From positions 10,421-74,420 of the forward strand of contig CAZTTH010000017.1 of assembly GCA_964615975.1 (NCBI GenBank): a DNA stretch of 64,000 nucleotides. Reading direction: 5' to 3'. A program made the position numbers and the translations under genes. The stretch is from CAZTTH01 sp964615975 (lineage in GTDB: Bacteria; Verrucomicrobiota; Lentisphaeria; JABSQK01; JAJFLO01). Below the pieces are notes generated by a model. It had not been told where the DNA came from and did not search any database. It worked only from the letters and a program-made list of their open reading frames with translations. Shown here one piece after another: positions 26,501-33,990 of the stretch (position 1 is the first letter of the stretch; every line of letters starts with the position of its first letter).

Positions 26501-27559
26501 CTGGGCGATAATTTCCAAGCGAATTTCCAAAGGCACGAATTTTCCTTCTCCTTCAAACCAATGTTTTAAATCCTTATTGGGGATATAATCCATGATGATG
26601 TAATAGGGAGGATTCTCAAAATTTACTTCATGGAGGGGGACGATATAGGGATGATCGCCAAAAGATTCCTTTAGGATTCGAAATAAAACCGCTTCTCTTT
26701 TTAGTGAACGGACGCGATCAGTTAAAAAGCAAAATTTAAAGGCTTTATGTTCCTTTAGAGTTTTATGTTGTGCCAGCCAGACTTCACCAAATCCTCCTTC
26801 GCCAATTTTTTTCCCCAACACCCACTGAGTCTTGGGTACGACCAAGCCAATTGCAGGACGCCAACCTAAAACCGGCTCTATATGCTGAAATTGAGGGCGG
26901 TGTATGACTTCGGTAAGATCAGGGCTGGTTAACGGCGCGAACCCCACTTCCCCCACTTCACAAATTATCTGACGATCTTCGATTCCCTTGAAATTAAAAG
27001 GGCCATAATTCATCCAGGCAATTTCCGAGATGCCTTCGATATCTTGCCCTTTGAGTGCCTGGCGGGCATTGTCGAACACAATCTGGGTCATGAGAATTTG
27101 CCCGGCTCCTGCCAATGACATGATCTGAGAACACAGGTCGACTGAAATTCCATGAATTGATTGCAGATGATTATCATGTTCGTGCCGCTCAAAAATGACC
27201 TCCCCCATGTGAATTCCAATCCGATCAACAATTGAGAGCGGCACTGCCAATGACATAGATTTTAAACGCCGTTGCAATATCAGCGCAAAGCGCACAGCGT
27301 CTGAGGCTGAGATGAAAATAATCAGGAAGGATTCTCCGAGCGTACCTATTTCCTGGGCATTCTCGAAGGTTGTCAACAAGGTTCGCACCACTTGATGATG
27401 ATTCTTGATTAAACCAAATCCTGATTGATCTCCCAGTTTAGATTTTATTTGGGTTGATCCGGCTAGATCGGCAAACAAAATGGTCACTAATTGAGTGGAA
27501 AGCTTTTCTTGAAAAGTATCAATTCGCTTTTGATTTTCCGAACCAATGGGATAATACAT
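23552..27559 (-). CDS. Cyclase-homology / Ser-Thr kinase / WD40 membrane signalling protein
   Basis: 1335 residues. Residues 20-200 form a class III nucleotide cyclase homology domain (LVTILFADLAGSTQI). Several catalytic positions are altered: the adenine-binding Lys and second metal Asp of KTxGD are replaced in GTLGES (72-77), and the NxxxR motif reads DLCSQ (141-145). Residues 247-510 are a Hanks-type kinase with all key residues: GEGGFG (253-258), Lys275, Glu289, HRD (368-370), DFG (394-396) and a GTPMYMSP activation segment. A membrane span (535-557), a coiled coil (560-615) and a WD40 propeller region (about 700-1275; for example LATGSWDKSVKIWDL, LTCSNDHRVKIWDM) follow. The kinase is expected to be active in the cytoplasm and the propeller on the other side. 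The cyclase domain is probably regulatory only. Confidence 0.88.
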   Translation of the reverse strand: MYYPIGSENQKRIDTFQEKLSTQLVTILFADLAGSTQIKSKLGDQSGFGLIKNHHQVVRTLLTTFENAQEIGTLGESFLIIFISASDAVRFALILQRRLKSMSLAVPLSIVDRIGIHMGEVIFERHEHDNHLQSIHGISVDLCSQIMSLAGAGQILMTQIVFDNARQALKGQDIEGISEIAWMNYGPFNFKGIEDRQIICEVGEVGFAPLTSPDLTEVIHRPQFQHIEPVLGWRPAIGLVVPKTQWVLGKKIGEGGFGEVWLAQHKTLKEHKAFKFCFLTDRVRSLKREAVLFRILKESFGDHPYIVPLHEVNFENPPYYIIMDYIPNKDLKHWFEGEGKFVPLEIRLEIIAQVAEALQAAHNAGIIHRDIKPSNILIQDDPIDRTNIKIKLTDFGIGQVLSKEIIHDLTSLGLSHGIVSEGQGSLTGTPMYMSPALLAGERASISSDLYSLGIVLYQLIIGDMTKPLTTDWHKLVPDPLLQEDLKGCFSSEDSQRFSSAIELAKNLRQITVRRQRMESEFRSQQAMRRRKTAGKIIVIILIILSLLSAALFIGITNAINEKEKAMEAKQQVQIALDKQIKAQQETRQAQIITQDALARAQNAEALATQALDKVKDTLSLNDFILAEQLLKKGKKAEAVAYLSRSLRNNPNNQSVLYLLFSTLTWHGFPKLMNEFYAGYILDSQMRDTSTQCVIFNQDGKILWFDPSLSRVIEEKYLVMDARIYRGRLIDDLSQAVTVNLYNEAHLWDIESGNILMAPVSFKSFVDAISFDSSGTKIAVASQNTVAVWDLKKRLPIADAFLHDSAIQFVVLSPQANLLYTFTEMRSVYLWDIPHGKLLFTHPNYQGNISSAVISSDETKLIIAYDRNISSFTLPHGTLEHNIITPWESVNLLSLHADGNRLAACSNHGDVLIWELPNYASQVAQLSQSQTINYLAFGSHDDQLITGLASGITTIWEIPLHLGLKPTINHPYKPLTILKQNNKFILAVLSADGNDLELIDAKTGAPATQNFIHHPGMRIAAVSPNGEWLATSGNQHTVKLWKMKSRRESPIIINHEDQITAIAFSGDSQYLATGSWDKSVKIWDLNNQTMKYSPLIHPLAIKFMSFSPDGKHLVTGCGDNHARLWPLTSDPISPRSLEHDEPLSAAVFSAAGNLIATASTDHKVKIWQTDQGTIIGNPLQLDDIVDVITFNPTGEAIATGTHTGMVQLWDIRTGQPLTLPLRHNDQITEIFFNHDGTQVLTCSNDHRVKIWDMGLGVDTDSAWLCDFAEVFAGLRITEQSTLERMNQGKRSDIIAKIEKKQGSDLQIHWARWLCSENGKRFATPFANFNKSHSNLR

Positions 27560-27854
27560 GAGCGGTTCTTATCGGCTATTTTGGGAGATCATTATATGAC
27601 AAAATCGAGCCCAGGTAACGAACGGGACCTGATTAAAATCCTTCATTTTTCCATGTGTAACTCTAATAGTTTATGAATTAAATGTATAATTACCAATCGG
27701 CGGGATATGATCGATAATGGTGATGAGGGGGGATAAAACGATGTGATCGCGATGTGTCATGGTCAGAAGCAGATCAAACTCAGCCAAGAAATTCATCATG
27801 AAAGAGTTGAATAGAGATCTTCATATCGATCGGTTCACTCCGAATTGATTCTCG
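27560..27854. other. Intergenic region upstream of the kinase gene
   Basis: 295 bp between two minus-strand genes, moderately AT-rich. The kinase promoter should lie near its left end. I see no coding sequence, no terminator-like hairpin for the nuclease gene and no recognised operator. Confidence 0.4.
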
Positions 27855-29252
27855 CTAGAGTTTAAATTCCTGACGGTATGCTGGAACTTGAACCGGCAGG
27901 CCCATTCGCTGTTGGATATGATCGGCTAAACTTAGTGCTGCTTTTTCTTCGCCATGCACTAAAAATATTTGTTTGGGTGGAGATTTAAGGTTTCCCAACC
28001 AGTGAATCAACTCTCCCCGATCCGCATGTGCGGATAGGCGTTGTATTTGTTTAATCTCAGCGCGAACTTCATATTGCTGACCGAGGATTCGGACATGCGG
28101 CTGGCGATCAAGAATTTGACGCCCCAGTGTATGTTGCGCTTGAAAACCAACGAATAAGATGGTGGATTCTGGACGAGTTATATTATTTGCCAAATGATGT
28201 TTTACCCGCCCACCGGTGCACATTCCTGAACCGGCAATTATGATGCACCCGCCGCGAATGCGATTTATTGCCTTGGATTCAGCAATCGAACGCACCATGG
28301 TCAGTCCGGGATAGTTTAGGGGATCGGAACCTCGGTCGATTAACTGATTGGTTTCTTCATCTAAAAAGCGGGAAAACATGCGGAATATATCGGTCACCTT
28401 GGTAGCCATCGGGCTGTCGACAAAAATAAAAGTATTGGGGATTTCATTGCGGCTCAGCAAGGCATGTAAATGATAGAGAATTTCCTGTGTTTTCTCAATC
28501 GCGAAAGCGGGAATGACAATATTTCCTCCGCGATCGAGAGTTGCATTGACGATTTCACGAAGGTCATCTTGAATGGAATGACTGGCATCATGATTGCGAT
28601 CACCATAAGTGGATTCCATGATGATATAATCGGCATAATCAATTGTGGTTGGATTGCGCATCAATGGTCGATCCCATTGCCCGATATCTCCTGAAAAAAT
28701 GAATTTAACCTGATCGTTTTTCTGCTCCACATTAATCTCAACCATTGCTGAACCCAGTATATGGCCAGCGTCGTGAAAACATAGGGATGTCTGTTCATTT
28801 AATCTAAATTTTTGGTTGTATTCAATGGGTTTCAGTCGCTCAAGGACGGGGTTGACATCTTCAATGGTATATAGTGGTCGGTAGGGATGTGGACTGACCC
28901 GATGAGCGCGACGATGCCGCTGTTGTTTGAATGCCAGATCTTCTGTTTGTAGCTTGGCGGCATCCATGAGAACAATGGGGAGAAGGGAGGCGGTGGGGTG
29001 GGTGCAGATAATGGAACCGGAAAACCCCTGAACCCCCAAACGCGGAATAAGACCGGTATGGTCGAGATGAGCGTGGGTGAGGATAAGATAATCCACCTCG
29101 CCGGGTTCACATCCAAACGGCAACCAATTGCGTTCCTGATACAGCCGTTCTTGGAAGAGTCCACAATCGATGAGAATATTCAAACCAGAGATCTGGAGAT
29201 GAAATTGTGATCCTGTTACCTGTTGGGTGGCACCGTGAAAGGTTAATTTCAT
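27855..29252 (-). CDS. Metallo-beta-lactamase/beta-CASP nuclease (RNA-processing type)
   Basis: 465 residues. The zinc ligands are in THAHLDHTG (His60, His62, Asp64, His65), in GHILGSAM, and in FSGDIGQWDRP. The beta-CASP part has YIIMESTYGDRNH, GGNIVIPAFAIEKTQEIL and IIIAGSGMCTGGRVKHHL, and the C-terminal LSAHADRGELIHWL and FLVHGEEKA complete the site. These are the hallmarks of CPSF73-like RNA endo/exonucleases that are widespread in bacteria. All motifs are intact, so a zinc-dependent RNase is expected, acting on unknown RNAs in the cytoplasm. An AAGGAA site precedes the ATG at 29252. It is not obviously tied to its neighbours. Confidence 0.9.
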   Translation of the reverse strand: MKLTFHGATQQVTGSQFHLQISGLNILIDCGLFQERLYQERNWLPFGCEPGEVDYLILTHAHLDHTGLIPRLGVQGFSGSIICTHPTASLLPIVLMDAAKLQTEDLAFKQQRHRRAHRVSPHPYRPLYTIEDVNPVLERLKPIEYNQKFRLNEQTSLCFHDAGHILGSAMVEINVEQKNDQVKFIFSGDIGQWDRPLMRNPTTIDYADYIIMESTYGDRNHDASHSIQDDLREIVNATLDRGGNIVIPAFAIEKTQEILYHLHALLSRNEIPNTFIFVDSPMATKVTDIFRMFSRFLDEETNQLIDRGSDPLNYPGLTMVRSIAESKAINRIRGGCIIIAGSGMCTGGRVKHHLANNITRPESTILFVGFQAQHTLGRQILDRQPHVRILGQQYEVRAEIKQIQRLSAHADRGELIHWLGNLKSPPKQIFLVHGEEKAALSLADHIQQRMGLPVQVPAYRQEFKL

Positions 29253-29387
29253 TTCAGAATTCCTTTTCTATGGCTATGATGATTGGTGATGATAGAGGTG
29301 TAATCTCCCGGAACACGGACAGGAATACATGTGCCCGTTATAGGATCACAAGATATTACAGGGATCGGGAAATCGGCATTCCAACCT

Positions 29388-30749
29388 TCAGACTTTTTCT
29401 TTTTCATCGTCACTGGAGCTAGAGGAATTTAATATCTGTGAATCATCAAGGATATTCAGCCGAATCTTAATCGCACGGGTACGCCGCATCTCCAAGACCT
29501 CAACCATGACATTGTCAATTTGTACTTTATCCCCGACTTTTAATATCCTGCCAACTCGTTCCATCAACAACCCCGACAAAGTGTCAACCTCGTCAGTTTG
29601 CAAGTTTAATCGCAATTCAGCATTCAGCCTTTCAATGGCGATAAATCCCTTGATGATATAGGATTTTGGTGAGATGGGAATGATATCCGGCGATTCACTA
29701 TCGAATTCATCTTCTACCGCGCCAAATATTTGCTCCACGACATTCTCCAGGGTTACTACCCCGACAGTAGTTCCATATTCATCGACAACAAAGGCTAAAT
29801 GTTGATGACTATTTTGAAAGTGTTTAAGTAGCTTGCTGACCGGCATGGTATCAGGAACCCGTTGAGGGGGGCGAGAAAGTTTGGTTAAATCAAATGTCCC
29901 TTCCGATGATATCCCCAATAAGTCCTTTACATGAACAACCCCAATTATTTCGTCCAATGAATCTCGACATAAAGGGAAGCGCGTATGCTTGGTTTGTTTG
30001 ACCAGCTTTAAACAGTCATTATAGGTATGATTGAGGTTAAAAAAGCTAATGTCAACCCGAGGCACCATGATTTGACGGCATATCATATCATCAAATTCGA
30101 AGACCGCATTTAATAGTTGATGTTCGTTTCGCGATAATTCTCCCCGGGCATGGGCAATTCCTAATAACGCTCTGATTTCTTCCTCAGAATGAGGCTGTTC
30201 ACGACTTTCCCGGGATGTGACCCCCAACGGTTGAAGGATGAAATTAGTTGCGGATTTCAACACCACCATGACTGGATATGCCGGGAAATAAAAGAGTTTA
30301 AATGGCACCGCGCACCAGATTAAAACCAGTTCCGGTCTGGCAATTGCAAATATTTTGGGGACCTGTTCACCAAGAATGACATGAATTGTGGTGATCATGG
30401 AGAAAGCAATCATCAAACTCAAGGAATGAATCCAATCGGATACAGAAATGTCGAAGTTGTTGAATAGTGAGATTAAAATGTTGCTGACGGCCAATTCTCC
30501 TATCCATCCCAATCCCAATGATGCCACGGTGATACCCAGCTGACAAACGGATAACGATTCATCCATACGATGAAGAGCCCAATCCGCGGCGCTAGCCAGA
30601 TAATTAATTCTCGACTTGCTTTTTTTAATTTTTGATGGCCGTGCCTTCACCAAGGCAAACTCGACAGCGACAAAAAATCCATTGAGAATTAATAATAATA
30701 CGCCGGTAAAAAATTGCAGAAGTGTGATCAGATTATCGTTAAAATCCAT
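29388..30749 (-). CDS. CNNM/CorC-HlyC family membrane protein
   Basis: About 453 residues from the ATG at 30749. A DUF21 membrane domain comes first (FTGVLLLILNGFFVAVEFALVKAR, GWIGELAVSNIL, ILGEQVPKIFA). A CBS pair follows (MVPRVDISFFNLNHTYNDCL, TRFPLCRDSLDEIIGVVHVKDLL, LAFVVDEYGTTVGVVTLENVVEQIFG), then the C-terminal CorC/HlyC domain (YIIKGFIAIERLNAELRL). The family is linked to magnesium or cobalt efflux and ion homeostasis; the older hemolysin label is not supported. Upstream in-frame codons back to 30791 are possible, but the domain begins just after Met at 30749. It is 229 bp downstream of the thioesterase gene, so it probably has its own promoter. Confidence 0.88.
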   Translation of the reverse strand: MDFNDNLITLLQFFTGVLLLILNGFFVAVEFALVKARPSKIKKSKSRINYLASAADWALHRMDESLSVCQLGITVASLGLGWIGELAVSNILISLFNNFDISVSDWIHSLSLMIAFSMITTIHVILGEQVPKIFAIARPELVLIWCAVPFKLFYFPAYPVMVVLKSATNFILQPLGVTSRESREQPHSEEEIRALLGIAHARGELSRNEHQLLNAVFEFDDMICRQIMVPRVDISFFNLNHTYNDCLKLVKQTKHTRFPLCRDSLDEIIGVVHVKDLLGISSEGTFDLTKLSRPPQRVPDTMPVSKLLKHFQNSHQHLAFVVDEYGTTVGVVTLENVVEQIFGAVEDEFDSESPDIIPISPKSYIIKGFIAIERLNAELRLNLQTDEVDTLSGLLMERVGRILKVGDKVQIDNVMVEVLEMRRTRAIKIRLNILDDSQILNSSSSSDDEKEKV

Positions 30750-30978
30750 AAAAGTTAAGTAGTGATCCGTGTTATATCTTATTGAAACCAACCATCAGAG
30801 AGCCAAAGATTATTATGGCAGTGACAAATCATAAGGCAGATGGTTATACAAAGATAGGCTGGAGAGTCTATTTTGAAAGTTGTTCTCAAGGTGATCTTGT
30901 CCGCTTTGCAGATTCTGAAGGAAATGATGCGGTGAGACTTGATCAATATCATAATTGCCAGTTTCGTTACTCGTGCCA

Positions 30979-31986
30979 TCATTTCCTGGCATACCGATTC
31001 AAGAAAGGTTGAATCTGGAGAGCAAGATTTTTTACGGCAGGTTCAATTATCATGGTGATGTGATTGGCATCCTGAATGCCTATCACATCAATCTGACCAC
31101 AACAAAATTTATCCCATTCGGAAGCGGGAGATTGATCGGGCATGTCAGTTATATCACAGCCTTCATAAATGGTCGGCAATGTGGAACGAAACAAAACCAG
31201 ATGACCGGTATAGAGGCGATCGGGTTGGGATGATGACCATTTTTCCTTGTAAGTAGAATCAGCACGATAATGATTGGCATACATTTCCAGAATGGTGCCG
31301 ACTAATTGTGAATCCGCACTGGCTGGGATAAAACCTGCTTCCTTGAGAAATAAGGCAATACGTTCATATCGTTGAGTATTATTCAGAGGTCTTAATTCAT
31401 CAATGGTAAAAGGCAACTTCTTGGCATGAGCCAGGCTGACCGCCCAGGCGGTTAAATACATGGCCTCGACACTGTCCTTGATGTTGTCGGTTTTAAATAT
31501 TTCCATAATCGGCTGCTCATGTCCGGGAATCGGCGCCAACTCATCGATAACCATCAACAACGGAACACGGAACCCCTGACGTTCCAGTTGCAGTGCCATT
31601 TCATAGGCGATATAAGCGCCACTGGAATGACCTAATAAGATGAATGTCCCTTGATCCTCGAACGTGGTTAATGCCGTCATATAATATTGCGCCATTTCTT
31701 CCATATCAGAAAATGAAGAGTGTGTGCCGCTGTAGGCGGGAGACTGGATGCCATAAAAGGGTTGATCGGGCGCCAGATGGCGGGCGAGATTTCGCATATA
31801 CCCAATGGCTCCGATGGCGGGATGAAGGGCAAACAATGGAATTGTTGATTGCGGATCTCCCTCCTGGATAGTTAGGATAAACTGTTTGATCTTAGCAAGT
31901 TTATTTTGCTGCATTTTGATCCTTTTTTCGAATAGTAATCGCTGTTCCATGCTTAAATGTGCTAGTCTGGACGATAAATCAGTCAT
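30979..31986 (-). CDS. Stand-alone NRPS-type thioesterase
   Basis: 335 residues of the alpha/beta-hydrolase thioesterase family. ALHPAIGAIGYMRNLARHL (about 53-71) is the oxyanion region, GHSSGAY (119-125) holds nucleophile Ser121, an Asp follows in LMVIDELAP or further on, and the His is in QDANHITMI. The first 40 residues (RLAHLSMEQRLLFEKRIKM) look like the linker that follows a carrier domain in multimodular NRPS, suggesting the gene split from a larger synthetase. Its AGAGGAA ribosome site overlaps the stop of the A-PCP gene and only 4 bases separate the two genes, so they are translated together. It should release the carrier-bound product by hydrolysis or cyclisation. Confidence 0.87.
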   Translation of the reverse strand: MTDLSSRLAHLSMEQRLLFEKRIKMQQNKLAKIKQFILTIQEGDPQSTIPLFALHPAIGAIGYMRNLARHLAPDQPFYGIQSPAYSGTHSSFSDMEEMAQYYMTALTTFEDQGTFILLGHSSGAYIAYEMALQLERQGFRVPLLMVIDELAPIPGHEQPIMEIFKTDNIKDSVEAMYLTAWAVSLAHAKKLPFTIDELRPLNNTQRYERIALFLKEAGFIPASADSQLVGTILEMYANHYRADSTYKEKWSSSQPDRLYTGHLVLFRSTLPTIYEGCDITDMPDQSPASEWDKFCCGQIDVIGIQDANHITMIIEPAVKNLALQIQPFLNRYARK

Positions 31987-31990
31987 TATA

Positions 31991-33967
31991 CTATTCCTCT
32001 ATATGAGTTAATGCCAACCGCGTTGCTTCGGGAGAAAGGCATTCAATTTCCTCTAATATTTTTTCCCATGATAGCCCAGCGTGGGTACTCACATTATTAC
32101 AGCGATTTTCTATTTGCCTGGCCATCGCCGAGACGGTCGGAAATTCATGGATTATAGTGATCGGGAGTTGCAGTTGAAATTGTTCCTGAATCCGGTGTAT
32201 CAAGCGCGCCGCATTAAATGAATGACCGCCCAACATAAAAAAATTGTCTTCAGTACCTATCTTTTCGAGGTGAAGGACTTCACTCCAAATCGAGATCAAT
32301 TGCTGTTCCCATTGATTAACTGGGGGAACATAATCCGCTCGCACCGGTTGACCAGGTAATGGTAATGAATTTCGATCAATTTTGCCATTGATATTCAAAG
32401 AAAATTGTTTGAGATTAACATAATATAACGGCACCATGTTTTCCGGCAGATGTTGCTGCAAAAAACTGCTTAGGTCAAATTGACTGGGGAATACGCCAGA
32501 CTTACAAATAACGTAAGCGACCAATGAAGTTTCCCGATCATCATTATTAAAAGTTGAAATCAATGCCTGATCGATATCCGGATGAGTGAGCAGGACAGCT
32601 TCGATTTCACCCAACTCAATGCGCATCCCGCGAATTTTGATTTGTTGATCGACCCGGCCATGGTATTCAATCTCCCCCGTGTCTGACCAGCTAGCCAAAT
32701 CTCCTGAGCGATACATCCAGCTATTCGGGATTTCGGTGAAGGGATCTGCAATAAACTTTTCACGGGTGAGCTCGGCGCGGCCATGATATCCACGTCCTAC
32801 CTGCGCACCGGCGATATACAATTCGCCGATTTGCCCGGGGGGAACGGGTTGTAAACAGCTATTGAGTATATAGATCCGATTGTTGGCGATAGGATGACCG
32901 ATGGGAAGGAGAGGGCGTTCACCATCATCATGAGGCTCACATTTGTAGCAGGTCACTTCAATGCCGCATTCCGTTGGACCGTACAAATTATATAAATCCG
33001 CGGTCAGCAACGAAAAAAAATGTGCGCTCAGTTTTCTCGTCAAGGCTTCACCGCTGCAAAAGACCCGCTTTAGACTGCCGCATTGTTTGGTATTGGCCAG
33101 CTGCAGGAATAGTTCCAGCATGGAGGGAATAAAATGAGTATTACTGATTTGGTGGTGTTCGATAAGCGAACTGAGATAGAGCGGGTTTTTATGACCATGA
33201 GGGATGGCGATAACCAAAGTCGATCCCATTACTAGCGGCCAGAATATTTCCCAGATCGAAACATCAAAAGTGTAAGGGGTCTTGTGGAGAATCTTGTCAT
33301 TTTTATCGATGACAAAGGTTTCCTTCATCCACCAGATTCGATTGAATAAGCCGCGATGCGTATTGATGGTTAATTTGGGACGGCCGGTTGAGCCCGATGT
33401 AAACAACATATAGGCGGCATGATCTGGTTTAAGGTTGATCATGGGATTATGCTTCTGGGAGAGATCATCATCAAGCGGGAGGTTAAGGATATCGATCAAT
33501 TCAATATCTTGAGGTAATTTCGCGAAGTGTTGCGAATTCGTTATGACAATCTTCAGGCTGCTGTCAGCGATCATTTGCGCAAGTCTTAATTCGGGATAAT
33601 CAGGATCCAAGGGAAGATAAACTCCTCCAGACTTAAAAATTGCCAGGATGGCAATGATGGTTGCGAGTGAACGTTCCATACAAATCCCGACGGGCATTTC
33701 AGCTCGGGTCCCCTTGGCGATTAATTGATGAGCGAGTTGATTGGCGCGACGATTCAAGTCTGCGTAGGTGAGGCTTTCATTGGCAAAAATAAGCGCTTTT
33801 TGATGGGGATTATTTTCTGCCTGCATGGCAACTAATCCCGGGATGTTTAGATCTTGAGGATATTCAGTATGAGTATTGTTCCAATCATAAATAACCTTAT
33901 GATATTCATCCGAATCAACTGATAATTGATTCACATTTTCAGAGACTGGCGGCGAACAATGATTCAT
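31991..33967 (-). CDS. NRPS adenylation-carrier (A-PCP) protein, predicted serine-activating
   Basis: 658 residues. The core motifs are LTYADLNRRANQLA, LFTSGSTGRPKLT (188-200), NLYGPTE (327-333), YRSGDLASW (419-427), GRVDQQIKIRGMRIELGEIE, and NGKIDR with Lys529. The carrier domain has FFMLGGHSFNAARLI, with Ser583 as the phosphopantetheine site. Reading the specificity pocket gives D235, V236, W239, H278, F303, S305, L328, I336, E337, K529. DVWHFSLIEK is one conservative change or two from known L-serine codes (DVWHxSLxDK), so serine is predicted. There is no condensation domain, yet the N-terminus (VIYDWNNTHTEYPQD) is a typical C-to-A linker. The acceptor for the activated residue must come from another protein. 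It sits between a TonB receptor and a thioesterase. Confidence 0.9.
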   Translation of the reverse strand: MNHCSPPVSENVNQLSVDSDEYHKVIYDWNNTHTEYPQDLNIPGLVAMQAENNPHQKALIFANESLTYADLNRRANQLAHQLIAKGTRAEMPVGICMERSLATIIAILAIFKSGGVYLPLDPDYPELRLAQMIADSSLKIVITNSQHFAKLPQDIELIDILNLPLDDDLSQKHNPMINLKPDHAAYMLFTSGSTGRPKLTINTHRGLFNRIWWMKETFVIDKNDKILHKTPYTFDVSIWEIFWPLVMGSTLVIAIPHGHKNPLYLSSLIEHHQISNTHFIPSMLELFLQLANTKQCGSLKRVFCSGEALTRKLSAHFFSLLTADLYNLYGPTECGIEVTCYKCEPHDDGERPLLPIGHPIANNRIYILNSCLQPVPPGQIGELYIAGAQVGRGYHGRAELTREKFIADPFTEIPNSWMYRSGDLASWSDTGEIEYHGRVDQQIKIRGMRIELGEIEAVLLTHPDIDQALISTFNNDDRETSLVAYVICKSGVFPSQFDLSSFLQQHLPENMVPLYYVNLKQFSLNINGKIDRNSLPLPGQPVRADYVPPVNQWEQQLISIWSEVLHLEKIGTEDNFFMLGGHSFNAARLIHRIQEQFQLQLPITIIHEFPTVSAMARQIENRCNNVSTHAGLSWEKILEEIECLSPEATRLALTHIEE

Positions 33968-33990
33968 TGCTGGTCAGGACTCGGGATGGG

